The notes beneath the pieces are model-generated. The model saw nothing but the letters and a program-made list of their open reading frames with translations. It was not told the origin of the DNA and did no database searches. From NCBI RefSeq assembly GCF_000685095.1, contig NZ_BAYE01000034.1:1-48706 (forward strand): a DNA stretch of 48,706 nucleotides, given 5' to 3'. The stretch is from Paraburkholderia caledonica NBRC 102488. GTDB taxonomy: Bacteria; Pseudomonadota; Gammaproteobacteria; Burkholderiales; Burkholderiaceae. A program made the position numbers and the translations under genes. Positions 7,666 through 16,583 of the stretch are shown here, in pieces (positions within the stretch are counted from its first letter, which is position 1; each line of letters begins with the position of its first letter).

Positions 7666-7950
7666 CCTGCGCTTAACGAGAAATTCGTGAACTGGGCCGC
7701 GAACTGCTCTTAACGGGACGAGCGATCGATACCTGTCGATCCGGCACGGGAATGATGACGTCCTATTTGGTTGCATTTGGTCGCTCCAGGCGACGCGCCG
7801 CCCCAAATCTGCCCAAAGTTTTTCTGCGACAAAGATTGCAATCGTGCCGACGACTTACTACCATGTCAGTCAGTCGCAGTACTCGGACATGTTGTCTATC
7901 GCTGCGGCAACGGACGCGAACGGTGAGCCATCGCGAAAAAGGAGACACGA
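7666..7950. other. Intergenic region with regulatory potential
   Basis: This 285-bp gap separates the ligase from the CoA-transferase. No convincing gene is seen; short frames lack coding character. It contains the second TetR-type palindrome and would be expected to carry a separate promoter for the transferase operon. Confidence 0.4.
7853..7874. promoter_or_regulatory. Putative TetR operator 2
   Basis: ACTTACT-N8-AGTCAGT is an inverted repeat with six of seven arm positions paired and the core ACCATGTC. It resembles the site at 5920-5937 and lies 77 bp before the CoA-transferase start, so the same TetR regulator may control both transcription units. Confidence 0.45.
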
Positions 7951-9579
7951 GTGCAACATGACAGTGGGCGGCCGTTCGGGCCGCGGGTGATTACCGCTTC
8001 GCAAGCGGCTGATCTGATTGACGACGGTGACTGTGTCTATTTCGGCGGGTCGGGTGGCGGGCATGGCGTCGCGGAGGGCGTTATCGAGGCACTGCGTGAC
8101 AGGTTCGAGCGCACCGGCAACCCGGTTGATTTGACGGCGGCAAGCACGGTGTCGATCGGCGACTGGCAGGACACTGGCTTCAATCATCTTGCTGCGCGCG
8201 GTTTGCTGCGCCGGGTCATCAACGGCGGGATGAACAATTGCCCAAAGCTGGCGCCTGCGGCGATCGCCGGCGAACTCGAGTGTTATACGCTGCCGCAGGG
8301 GGTGCTGGCCCAGATGGCGCGCGAGCGTGCCGCCGGCCGCCCGGGCGTTCTGACGAAGGTGGGCATCGGCACGTTCGTCGATCCGCGCCAGTCGGGCGGG
8401 CGCCAAGGCGCGGGCGACATGCTGGATGATCTCGTCGATCTCGTCGACGTACGCGGCGACGAATATTTGCTGTACCGCGCGTTTCCGGTCGACGTCGCCG
8501 TGCTACGCGGCACGACTGCCGATGAAAACGGCCACATAACCATGGAAGAAGAAGCGTTCCTCGGCGAGAATCTTGCCCTCGCAATGGGCGCGAAGCGTAA
8601 CGGCGGGGTAGTCATCGTGCAGGTCCGACAAATGGCGGCCGCCGGATCCCTTCATCCGCGGTCTGTCGAGATCCCCGCGCACCTGGTCGACTATCTCGTA
8701 GTCGCGCCCGAGCAGCGCCAAACCTATAACGCGCGATACGAGCCTGCGTTCGCCGGCCATCTCAGGGTGCCGGAGTCGGGTTTCGACCCGCTGCCGTTCG
8801 ACATTCGCAAGGTCATCGCGCGTCGGGCGGCAATGGAACTGTATCCCCGCGCAATCGTCAATCTCGGCTTCGGCATGTCCAACGGTATCTCCGCGGTTGC
8901 GGCCGAAGAGGGCATCTACCGTGACATCACGTTGACCGTGGAGCAGGGCGTGATCGGTGGCGTGCCGGCCGGCGGTAAGAATCATGGCGCCGGTGTCAAT
9001 TTCGACATGCTCGCGCGTCATCCAGACCAGTTCGATTTCTACGACGGCGGCGGTCTTGATCAGGCCTTCCTGTCGTTTGCCGAAGTCGACCGGCACGGCA
9101 ACGTCAACGTCAGCCGCTACGGCGACATGATCAACGGACCGGGCGGCTTCATTAACATTAGCCAGGGCGCGAAGCGGGTCGCGTTCCTCGGCACGCTGAC
9201 GACTGGCGGGCTGTCGGTGCATCCGGACGGCGAGGGAGCACTCAGGATCGAGGCTGAGGGTCGCACTCGCAAGTGGGTGAAGGACGTCGGCCAGATCACG
9301 TTCAACGGCCGGCTAGCAGTCGAGCGCGGACAGCTCGTGCGCTATATCACTGATCGCGCAGTATTCGAATTGGATCGCGACGGCCTTGTGCTCGTCGAGA
9401 TCGCACCCGGAATCGATCTGCGCCGCGATGTGCTTGAGCAAATCGAGTTTGACGTACGCGTCTCGCCCGAGTTGCGCACGATGGATGCCCGACTGTACCG
9501 GCAGGCGCCGCTAGGCTGGAAAACCGAATTCGATGCCCGTCGGCAAGGCAGTCAAACTTTAAAGGGGAACAGCCCATGA
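7951..9579 (+). CDS. Class I acyl-CoA transferase (Pct/YdiF family)
   Basis: This 542-residue single-chain enzyme fuses the alpha and beta CoA-transferase domains and moves CoA between carboxylates through a glutamyl-CoA intermediate. The N-terminal half has Gly-Gly-Ser-Gly-Gly-Gly-His-Gly and Asn-Gly-Gly-Met; the C-terminal half has the catalytic Glu331 in Thr-Val-Glu-Gln-Gly-Val-Ile-Gly-Gly, as in propionate CoA-transferases. The start is a GTG at 7951 with AAGGAG 7 bases upstream; the nearby ATG at 7958 is out of frame. The stop overlaps the next start as ATGA, indicating translational coupling to the hydratase. Exact acyl donor and acceptor are unknown. Confidence 0.9.
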   Translation: MQHDSGRPFGPRVITASQAADLIDDGDCVYFGGSGGGHGVAEGVIEALRDRFERTGNPVDLTAASTVSIGDWQDTGFNHLAARGLLRRVINGGMNNCPKLAPAAIAGELECYTLPQGVLAQMARERAAGRPGVLTKVGIGTFVDPRQSGGRQGAGDMLDDLVDLVDVRGDEYLLYRAFPVDVAVLRGTTADENGHITMEEEAFLGENLALAMGAKRNGGVVIVQVRQMAAAGSLHPRSVEIPAHLVDYLVVAPEQRQTYNARYEPAFAGHLRVPESGFDPLPFDIRKVIARRAAMELYPRAIVNLGFGMSNGISAVAAEEGIYRDITLTVEQGVIGGVPAGGKNHGAGVNFDMLARHPDQFDFYDGGGLDQAFLSFAEVDRHGNVNVSRYGDMINGPGGFINISQGAKRVAFLGTLTTGGLSVHPDGEGALRIEAEGRTRKWVKDVGQITFNGRLAVERGQLVRYITDRAVFELDRDGLVLVEIAPGIDLRRDVLEQIEFDVRVSPELRTMDARLYRQAPLGWKTEFDARRQGSQTLKGNSP

Positions 9580-10352
9580 GTGGAAACGTCCGTCTGTCCA
9601 TCGAAGAGGGCATCGCGATCATCACGCTTGATGCGCCGCCCTTCAACCTGATCAGTCGTGAAATGACCGCCGCGCTCGACGATGTACTTGGTCAGTGCGA
9701 CGAGAACGCGGCCGTGCGCGTGCTCATTTTGAGAGGCGCGGGCGAGCGCGCATTCTGCGGAGGCTCGGACATCAAGGAGTTTACCGCAATGATGAAACCG
9801 CGGGCGGTCATCGAGCACAAACTGCGGTATGAAAACCTGGTTTATTCGAAGCTTGCCGACTTCCGCGCGCCGACGATCGCCGCGGTGGATGGCCTCGCGC
9901 TTGGTGGAGGACTCGAACTGGCGGCGTGCTGCGATTTCATTATTGCAGCCGAAGGGGTGCCCCTCGGACTGCCCGAAACGCGGCTCGGCATTTTTCCGGG
10001 TAGCGGTGGCACGGTGCGCGTCACACGGCGCATCGGTCCCTCGCGTGCCAAGCAGATGATTTTCCTCGGCGACGTAGTGCCCACGGATACGGCGCTTGCA
10101 TGGGGACTCGTCGATTGGGTCGTGCCTAAAGAGGAGGTCCAAGCCGAAAGCCGCAGGCTCGCCGTGCGTCTTGCCGATGCATCAGCAAGCGGGTTGTCGC
10201 TCGCTAAGCGGGCGATTGCCGACACGCTCGATCATCCGGAGGCCGTGGCGTTGAACGACGTGCTCGATCTGATGGACCGCGCATTCTGCTCGGCGGATGC
10301 GAAAGAGGGCGTGAGTGCGTTCATCGCAAAACGCAAGCCGAGTTTCAGATAG
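9576..10352 (+). CDS. Enoyl-CoA hydratase/isomerase (crotonase family)
   Basis: This 258-residue crotonase-fold enzyme shows the oxyanion-hole segments Phe-Cys-Gly-Gly-Ser-Asp and Leu-Gly-Gly-Gly-Leu-Glu, with both catalytic glutamates, Glu114 and Glu134 (Leu-Pro-Glu-Thr-Arg-Leu-Gly). It should hydrate a 2-enoyl-CoA in the cytoplasm. Translation is coupled to the CoA-transferase by a 4-base overlap, so the two probably act on the same acyl-CoA. A dehydratase or isomerase role is possible within this family. Confidence 0.9.
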   Translation: MSGNVRLSIEEGIAIITLDAPPFNLISREMTAALDDVLGQCDENAAVRVLILRGAGERAFCGGSDIKEFTAMMKPRAVIEHKLRYENLVYSKLADFRAPTIAAVDGLALGGGLELAACCDFIIAAEGVPLGLPETRLGIFPGSGGTVRVTRRIGPSRAKQMIFLGDVVPTDTALAWGLVDWVVPKEEVQAESRRLAVRLADASASGLSLAKRAIADTLDHPEAVALNDVLDLMDRAFCSADAKEGVSAFIAKRKPSFR

Positions 10353-10467
10353 CGGCAGGCTCGACGGCGCCCATAGATTCGCCTTAAGTACACCGGGAAA
10401 GAGACCCGGGTTCGCACCACAGATTGAACGCACGGCCTATTGGAATTCATATAACAAGGAGACAGGC

Positions 10468-11796
10468 ATGGACATAAATAAGGACTACCAAGATACGAAG
10501 TCGAAGAGTCGGATCTTGCTTGCAAGCTGGATTGGCAGCGTGATCGAGTGGTACGACTACTCACTCTACGGCACGGCCGCCGCGCTGGTGTTCGCCCATC
10601 TGTTTTTTCCGAACGTGAGCGGAGTGGTGGGAACGGTTGCGACGTTCGGCACTTTTGCGGTGGGATTCGTCGCACGTCCGCTTGGTGGAATCGTCGCCGG
10701 CCACTTTGGCGACAAGATAGGGCGCAAGGCAACGCTCGTGCTGACGCTGATGACGATGGGCATCGCCACGGCACTAATCGGCTGCCTGCCGACATACGCG
10801 CAGGCTGGCATCTGGGCGCCCGTCCTGCTAGTGTTGCTGCGGCTCGTGCAGGGCTTCGCTGTCGGTGGCGAGTGGGGCGGTGCCGCCCTAATGGCAGTCG
10901 AGAGTGCGCCGTCCGGGAAAGCGGGCTTCTTCGGCGCGTTCCCACAGACGGGCGTCTCTGCGGGGATGGTGCTCGGAACCGGCGCCTTCGCGCTGATCTC
11001 GTCGGTGATGTCCAACGAGACCTTCCTGTCGGTCGGTTGGCGCATTCCATTTCTGATCAGCATTGTGCTCGCCGCGCTCGGACTCTATGTGCGTTTCAAA
11101 ATAGGTGAATCGCCAGTGTTCGAAGAAATTCGTCGCACTAAGAAGCAGTTGCGCAATCCGCTGGGCGAAGCGCTGCGTTGTCACTGGAAGGAAGTCTTGC
11201 TAGCCATCGGCTCGCGCTGCGCCGAAGCGGGGAACTACTACATTTACACGGTGTTTGTGCTCTCCTACGTCGCGCAGCACACGAGCATCACGCGCAGTGC
11301 GGCGCTACTGTGCGTGATGCTCGCGGGTGTCGTTAATGTCTTGTTAATTCCGCTCTCGGGCGCCGTTTCCGATCGCATTGGCAGACGCCCGGTGATTATC
11401 ACCGGCGCGCTATTTCTTACGATGATGGCGTATCCGTTTTTCCTCATGGCCGGAAGCGGCTCAGTGATGTACCTAGGACTCGGCCTTGTGCTTACTCTCG
11501 GCCTCGGTCATGCCATCGTGTACGGCCCCATCGCCGCGTACTACTGCGAATTGTTCCCGGCAACGATGCGCTACAGCGGAATGTCGATCGCTTATCAGGT
11601 CGTGTCGATCGTGCTCGGCGGCTTTACGCCGTTGTTCGCAAGCATGCTGCTGGTCTGGTCCAACGGCGCGATCCTGTCGGTTGTCGCCCTCGTGGCGATT
11701 ACGTCCTTTATCGCCGCGTTGACCATGATGTTCAGCCGCGAGACCGCGCCGCACCTAGACAGCCGCGCAGAGCGAGAAACCGTTCGGCGCATCTAG
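10468..11796 (+). CDS. MFS transporter, metabolite:H+ symporter (MHS) family
   Basis: This 442-residue protein has 12 predicted membrane segments. The N-terminus reads Trp-Ile-Gly-Ser-Val-Ile-Glu-Trp-Tyr-Asp-Tyr, diagnostic of the MHS family (ShiA, KgtP, ProP relatives). The loop 2-3 motif Gly-His-Phe-Gly-Asp-Lys-Ile-Gly-Arg-Lys is present, and so is Gly-Phe-Ala-Val-Gly-Gly-Glu-Trp-Gly-Gly. The ATG at 10468 follows AAGGAG by 5 bases; the frame is open further upstream but without a site. It probably imports the acid activated by the ligase or CoA-transferase by proton symport. Confidence 0.9.
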   Translation: MDINKDYQDTKSKSRILLASWIGSVIEWYDYSLYGTAAALVFAHLFFPNVSGVVGTVATFGTFAVGFVARPLGGIVAGHFGDKIGRKATLVLTLMTMGIATALIGCLPTYAQAGIWAPVLLVLLRLVQGFAVGGEWGGAALMAVESAPSGKAGFFGAFPQTGVSAGMVLGTGAFALISSVMSNETFLSVGWRIPFLISIVLAALGLYVRFKIGESPVFEEIRRTKKQLRNPLGEALRCHWKEVLLAIGSRCAEAGNYYIYTVFVLSYVAQHTSITRSAALLCVMLAGVVNVLLIPLSGAVSDRIGRRPVIITGALFLTMMAYPFFLMAGSGSVMYLGLGLVLTLGLGHAIVYGPIAAYYCELFPATMRYSGMSIAYQVVSIVLGGFTPLFASMLLVWSNGAILSVVALVAITSFIAALTMMFSRETAPHLDSRAERETVRRI

Positions 11797-11860
11797 TTCA
11801 TTAGGGCCCTCCGTCCGCACGTCGGTTAGCGCGTGACTGGGAGTCGAAGAGAGGCAATTT

Positions 11861-13621
11861 ATGGCAAGTTGGACACCTCGAGAGATTGTGACAGACGTGC
11901 TCGTTGTCGGCAGCGGCGGGGCCGCCCTGCGGGCGGTTCTCGACGCGCGCGAAGCGGGCGCGGACGTCCTGGTCGTGATCAAGGGACAGTTTGGCAAAAG
12001 CGGTGCGACCTTCCATAGCGTGGCAGAAGTGGGCGCGTTCAACGTCCCCGACGGCGCCGGTGATCCGCACGATAACCCTGACGTCTTTTACGGCGACATG
12101 ATGACTGCGGCACAAGAGATGGCGGACGCGCGACTCTGCCGCATTCTTGCCGACGAGGCGCAGGGCGCGCTCGCAGAGCTTGAACAGGCAGGCGTCAATT
12201 TCGAACGCGAGGACGGGCGGTATCTCGTGTTTCGAGCGTGCTTCTCATCGCGGCCGCGTTCTCATGTGTTACTCAATCATTTTAAGCCCATCGTCGCAGC
12301 GCTGGGCGCCCAGGCTTCACGGCAAGGTGTACGCGTGCTCGACCGGACAATGGTCGTCAATCTCATCGTGCGCGGCGGGCAATGCCACGGCGTCTACGCG
12401 ATTGACGCCGACGGCAGCCCCGTCGTAATACGCGCGAAATCGACGATACTGACGACGGGCGGCGCAAGCCAGTTGTTCGGCAAGAACCTGTACCCGTCCG
12501 ATATCACCGGCGACGGTTATGCGATGGCTTATCGCGGGGGCGCGTGGCTAACCAATATGGAGTTCATGCAGGCGGGCGTGAGCGTCATTTCGCCTTTCAT
12601 CAATCTGTTCGGCAACTATCTGTGGGATGCGCGCCCGAATCTGACAGACCGGGACGGGCGCCCTTTTGTCGACGACTATCTGCCCGGCGGCCTGACGCTC
12701 GAGGAGGTGCTGTGCGCGAAGGAACGCCATTTCCCGTTCAGTTCCAGCGACGTGTCACGCTACATTGAGATATCGATCCAGAAGACGATCAACGAAGGAC
12801 GTGGCACGGCGGAAGGGGGCGTCTACATGGATTTCGCGGGGCGCGATTTTGAGCGCATCCTTGCGAATCCGGCCACGAGCATCGCTAAAATGTGGCCGCA
12901 TACCTATACCTGGTACAAGGAACGCGGCGTCGATTTGTACCACGACAAGATCCAGATCGCGTGCTCGGGGCATGCGGTCAATGGCGGGCTGTATATCGAC
13001 GAGGATGCTCAGTCAAACATCGCAGGCCTTTTCGCCGCGGGCGAGGTCGCGGCGGGACCGCACGGGGCCGACCGGCTTGGCGGCAACATGGCACTCACCT
13101 GCCAGGTGTTCGGCCGCCGCGCGGGCAGGGCCGCCGCGCGGCGCGCAAAGTCGGTCGATCACGCGCGTATTGACTGCGTTGAGGAGGAGTTTCGCTCATA
13201 TGTTGAGCGTTTCAGCGGCCACGGCACGCAGTCGCTCAGTGTGTTACGCGCGGCCCTGCAGCGAGCTGCGGACCGATCACTCTTGGTTGTGCGCAACGAA
13301 ACGGGCCTGCGACGGTTCCTAGACGTTTGCGCGCAGACGGTCGACGCACTGGAAAACGACACGCGCATCGAAACCGCGGATGATCGCATTCTTGCCCTCG
13401 AACTCGCTAATCTTGCCGAGGTCGGCGCGCTGATGGCGACGGCCGCGCGCGAGCGCAAGGAGAGCCGCGGCGGCCATTACCGAGAGGATTATCCGGAACC
13501 TGATACGCGTCAAGCGACCAACGTAATCCTTGATCGAGCCGATCCACTGGGTTGCCGGCGCGCGCGCCTGCGCGACCTAGGCAACCCCAGAAAACTGGTT
13601 GGTACGGATACCATAATATAA
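11861..13621 (+). CDS. FAD-dependent fumarate reductase/succinate dehydrogenase-like flavoprotein
   Basis: This 586-residue protein has an N-terminal dinucleotide fold (Val-Val-Gly-Ser-Gly-Gly-Ala-Ala-Leu-Arg-Ala, residues 15-25), a central FAD_binding_2 domain with Thr-Thr-Gly-Gly-Ala-Ser and Gly-Asp-Gly-Tyr-Ala-Met-Ala, the FAD-contacting Gly-Leu-Phe-Ala-Ala-Gly-Glu-Val-Ala, and a C-terminal Ser-Arg-Gly-Gly-His-Tyr-Arg-Glu-Asp. It belongs to the SdhA/FrdA/NadB/AprA superfamily. No iron-sulfur or membrane-anchor subunit gene follows, so the electron partner is unknown. It lies 64 bp after the transporter gene and probably oxidises or reduces a dicarboxylate-like intermediate of the cluster. 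Confidence 0.85.
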   Translation: MASWTPREIVTDVLVVGSGGAALRAVLDAREAGADVLVVIKGQFGKSGATFHSVAEVGAFNVPDGAGDPHDNPDVFYGDMMTAAQEMADARLCRILADEAQGALAELEQAGVNFEREDGRYLVFRACFSSRPRSHVLLNHFKPIVAALGAQASRQGVRVLDRTMVVNLIVRGGQCHGVYAIDADGSPVVIRAKSTILTTGGASQLFGKNLYPSDITGDGYAMAYRGGAWLTNMEFMQAGVSVISPFINLFGNYLWDARPNLTDRDGRPFVDDYLPGGLTLEEVLCAKERHFPFSSSDVSRYIEISIQKTINEGRGTAEGGVYMDFAGRDFERILANPATSIAKMWPHTYTWYKERGVDLYHDKIQIACSGHAVNGGLYIDEDAQSNIAGLFAAGEVAAGPHGADRLGGNMALTCQVFGRRAGRAAARRAKSVDHARIDCVEEEFRSYVERFSGHGTQSLSVLRAALQRAADRSLLVVRNETGLRRFLDVCAQTVDALENDTRIETADDRILALELANLAEVGALMATAARERKESRGGHYREDYPEPDTRQATNVILDRADPLGCRRARLRDLGNPRKLVGTDTII

Positions 13622-13841
13622 GTCTGGCTACCCGAGCAACTTGCAAGGTGTGTTCCCAATGATTCCGACCATCCTTGATGGAATGCGTGGCGGCGCGCTC
13701 GAATTGAAGCATGGATGCGGTATTCCGGGCTCGCAGCGCGCCTCACGACTGTCGCGTTGCGCGTGCGATGGCAACGCTAATCCGGACTACGGCTCGTGGT
13801 ACTTTAAATCAAACTTAAACCGTTACTGGCGGGGCCTGACG

Positions 13842-14087
13842 ATGCACTCTACTAGCTATCATTGCCTTCCCGATGATCTCGACCGTGCGCTGATGATTGG
13901 ACGGGTGTGGCGGCCGGAACCGGTCGGCGCCCCGTCCGTTGTCGTGGTGCGCGGCGGCGAGCTGTTCTGGGAAGGCCTTTTCAATTATTTCTTGCATTTT
14001 ATCCAGCGGCGCCGCCTGATCGGCGCGTTCGTCGTGCCGGAGACGCACGACAAGCTCGACAACAAGCCGATGCGCGACCCGCACTGA
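13842..14087 (+). pseudogene. FAH-family N-terminal fragment fused to an unidentified 39-residue tail
   Basis: Residues 7-43 (Leu-Pro-Asp-Asp-Leu-Asp-Arg-Ala-Leu-Met-Ile-Gly-Arg-Val-Trp ... Pro-Ser-Val-Val-Val-Val-Arg) match the N-terminus of the FAH-family protein encoded at 15365-16537, but at low enough identity to be a paralogue. After about 13957 the similarity ends and an unrelated tail follows (Phe-Asn-Tyr-Phe-Leu-His-Phe-Ile-Gln-Arg-Arg-Arg ... Asp-Asn-Lys-Pro-Met-Arg-Asp), probably the 3' end of another gene joined by deletion. The catalytic FAH domain is missing. The ribosome-binding site is weak. Confidence 0.55.
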
Positions 14088-14143
14088 TCGCGCGACAGGC
14101 CGACTTGCGTCGCGCCGTTCGCTGCCCGCAGCGACGCGCGCTA

Positions 14144-14160
14144 GCCGGCGGAAGGCCGGC
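14144..14160. terminator. GC hairpin between convergent genes
   Basis: GCCGGC-N5-GCCGGC is a perfect inverted repeat between the rightward cluster end and the 3' end of the leftward LysR gene. It has no T tract, so it is a weak terminator candidate only. Confidence 0.3.
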
Positions 14161-14174
14161 GCCAGCGAAGCGGC

Positions 14175-15145
14175 TCACGCCTCGTTGCCGTTGGCCGGAT
14201 CGGGGTCCGCGATCTCGATGCCCTTTGTGACGCGACGGATCTGGTCGGCGATGATGTCGATGAGCTCGGTCGTGGCGGGACCGATCGGCCGCTTCGGATG
14301 GCTCACGCAAACGATGTGACGCACGATTCGCGGCGCCGAGATCGGAGTCGCGCGCAGCAGGCCGTCGTCGACCTTCCGCTGCACGACACGCGCGGCATGA
14401 TCGTCGCGATGCTGCTTTGTTCGACAAATTGCACGATCGTGGTCAGCAGGTCGATCTCGAATTGCGGCTTGATCACGATGTCGGCATTCAGCAGCGCGGC
14501 GTCGAGTATGCCGCGCAGGCCGTTGCGGCGCGTCGACAGGACGAGGTCGAACTCCGTCAGCGCGGATGCGGTCATGGTGTCGGGCAGCGCAGGGCCGTGT
14601 TTCGCGCTCGTGACGAGCACCATTTCTTCGGCTACTAGTGGAGACGTATCGAGCGACAGGCGCCCGCGGGGCCGGTTGATGATGGCCGCGTCGAGCCGGC
14701 CCGCTTCCGCCGCGTCGATCAGTTGCGCGCTGAAACCGTCGGCCACGGACACCTCGACATGCGGATAGAGCGCGTTGAATAACGCGATCCATTCCGGCAG
14801 GACGCTCTCCGCTTCCGACGCCACCATCCCGAGCGAGATACGCCCGGCCACGATCACGTCGTGCCGGCTGAGCTGCTCGCGTGCATGGTCGATGTCGCGC
14901 ATGATCGGCATGTAGAGGCGGTACATCTGCCGTGCGGCGTCGGTCGGCGTCATGCCATGCGGGCCGCGCTCGAAGAGCTGGCTGTTCAGTTCCGTTTCCA
15001 GCTTCGCAATCTGCATGCTGAGCGCGGGCTGCACGATATTGAGCCGCTTGGCGGCGCGTGTTACGGAGCCATCATCGAACAGCGCGATGAAATACTGAAT
15101 CTGCTTTAGATCCGTGAGCGGGGAGGCGAGGGAGCGTTGGCCAGA
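14175..15145 (-). pseudogene. LysR-family regulator with a single-base frameshift
   Basis: The N-terminal HTH is clear (Ile-Gln-Tyr-Phe-Ile-Ala-Leu-Phe-Asp-Asp-Gly-Ser-Val-Thr-Arg-Ala-Ala... Gln-Pro-Ala-Leu-Ser-Met-Gln-Ile), followed by a LysR substrate-binding domain. At about 14385, after Ile-Ala-Thr-Ile-Met-Pro-Arg, one base is missing; the expected sequence (Val-Gln-Arg-Lys-Val-Asp-Asp-Gly-Leu ... His-Pro-Lys-Arg-Pro) continues in the next frame to a TGA at 14175. Without the shift it would be a normal ~320-residue regulator. The start was placed at 15145, 11 residues before the HTH domain; in-frame ATGs exist upstream to 15196. It may be a recent pseudogene or a base-call error. Confidence 0.75.
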
Positions 15146-15364
15146 CATCAAGTGTAACGACATCGACGTGTGTGGCCACGGCGAACCCGATTTCATCTTG
15201 AAGGAAGCACACCAGGTCCGCGCGTTGCCTGAGCGTTTTCGGCTGTCAGTCGTTTGGCGGGTAGCGCAGATGGATTCGGCGCGTCAGCACAACGCGACCG
15301 ACCGCCGTCGACCGACCGTCACCCACGCTCTCGCGGAAACTTTCTTCCCGCGCTCAGCGCTGAT

Positions 15365-16537
15365 TTACGCCTCGCTTACCTGCCCCACGGCGTGGGCAAG
15401 CGCCCGCCGTTTTTCAAGTGCCTCGTATAGAGCGCGCACGCCGAATCGCCAGGGCTCGATCCCGGTTGACGACTGCACGGTATTGACAAGCGCGCCGAGC
15501 GCCGGCGTTGCAATCGTCACCTTGTCTCCAAGGTGATGCGTGAAGCCACTGCCCGGCGCATGCCGGTCTTTGATCGGAGAGAACATCGTGCCGAGGAACA
15601 GCATGAAGCCGTCGGGATACTGGTGATGCGGCCCGGCAGTCTGGGCGACGAGTTCCTCTGGGTCACGGCTGATCTCGCGCATGTGGCTCACGCCTTCGAG
15701 AATGAATTCGTCGTCCGCGCCTTCTATCCTGAGCGACACGCTGGCAGCCCGCACCGAGTCCATCGTAAAGCGATCATCGAACAACCGGATAAACGGACCG
15801 ATTGCGCATGAGCCGTTGTTGTCTTTCGCTTTGCCGAGCAGCAACGCACTGCGGCCCTCGATGTCGCGCAGATTGACGTCGTTGCCAAGGGTTGCACCGA
15901 CGATCGTTCCGCGGCTGTTTACCGCCAGAACGATTTCCGGCTCGGGATTGTTCCAGTGGGAGGCCGGGTGAAGCCCGACGTCCGCGCCGTAGCCGACTGC
16001 CGACATCGGCTGAGACTTGGTGAACACCTCTGCGTCAGGCCCCATGCCGACCTCCATATATTGCGACCATGCGCCGCGCCGTTCCAGTTCCCGCTTCAGA
16101 CTGTCGGCAGCCGGCGTGCCGGGGCGAATCTTGGAGAGATCAGTGCCGATCAGTTGCGCGATCGTCGCGCGCACCGTGTCGGCTTGCGTCGCGTCGCCCG
16201 CAGCCTGTTCTTCAATGACCCGTTCGAACAGGCTCACGGCAAAGGTCACACCGCATGCCTTGATAGCCTGAAGATCGCATGGCGCGAGTAATGCCTGGCC
16301 GATGTTCTCGACGGGACCGAGCGCCTCGCCCTCGACGTGACGCGCAAACTCCAACAGGTCCACGCGCTCGAACAGATCGGAGGCTGTCGGCGCCGATGCC
16401 GTGATGTCGAAGACCTGACCGGTACGAACAACGACGACCGACGGCCCGTCTATTGGCGCGTTTCGCCAGATGCGTCCGACCAGCAGGGCATCGGGCAGGT
16501 CAGCAGGTACAAAATGCGGAAGATCGTTCGATATCAT
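15365..16537 (-). CDS. Fumarylacetoacetate hydrolase (FAH) family protein, sugar-acid dehydratase type
   Basis: This 390-residue protein has an N-terminal accessory domain and a C-terminal FAH domain with the metal-binding Glu-Xaa-Glu in Asn-Asn-Pro-Glu-Pro-Glu-Ile-Val-Leu-Ala, then Gly-Asn-Asp-Val-Asn-Leu-Arg-Asp-Ile-Glu-Gly and Ala-Lys-Asp-Asn-Asn-Gly-Ser-Cys. FAH proteins of this length are often 2-keto-3-deoxy-sugar-acid dehydratases rather than true fumarylacetoacetases. It lies 46 bp downstream of the GH88 gene on the same strand, so it may act on the keto-deoxy uronate released by that enzyme. The start ATG has no strong ribosome-binding site. The precise reaction is inference. Confidence 0.8.
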   Translation of the reverse strand: MISNDLPHFVPADLPDALLVGRIWRNAPIDGPSVVVVRTGQVFDITASAPTASDLFERVDLLEFARHVEGEALGPVENIGQALLAPCDLQAIKACGVTFAVSLFERVIEEQAAGDATQADTVRATIAQLIGTDLSKIRPGTPAADSLKRELERRGAWSQYMEVGMGPDAEVFTKSQPMSAVGYGADVGLHPASHWNNPEPEIVLAVNSRGTIVGATLGNDVNLRDIEGRSALLLGKAKDNNGSCAIGPFIRLFDDRFTMDSVRAASVSLRIEGADDEFILEGVSHMREISRDPEELVAQTAGPHHQYPDGFMLFLGTMFSPIKDRHAPGSGFTHHLGDKVTIATPALGALVNTVQSSTGIEPWRFGVRALYEALEKRRALAHAVGQVSEA

Positions 16538-16583
16538 GGACGGACTGGCTAGCGAGAGTTGGGAACCGCGAGGGAGGGTCGCT

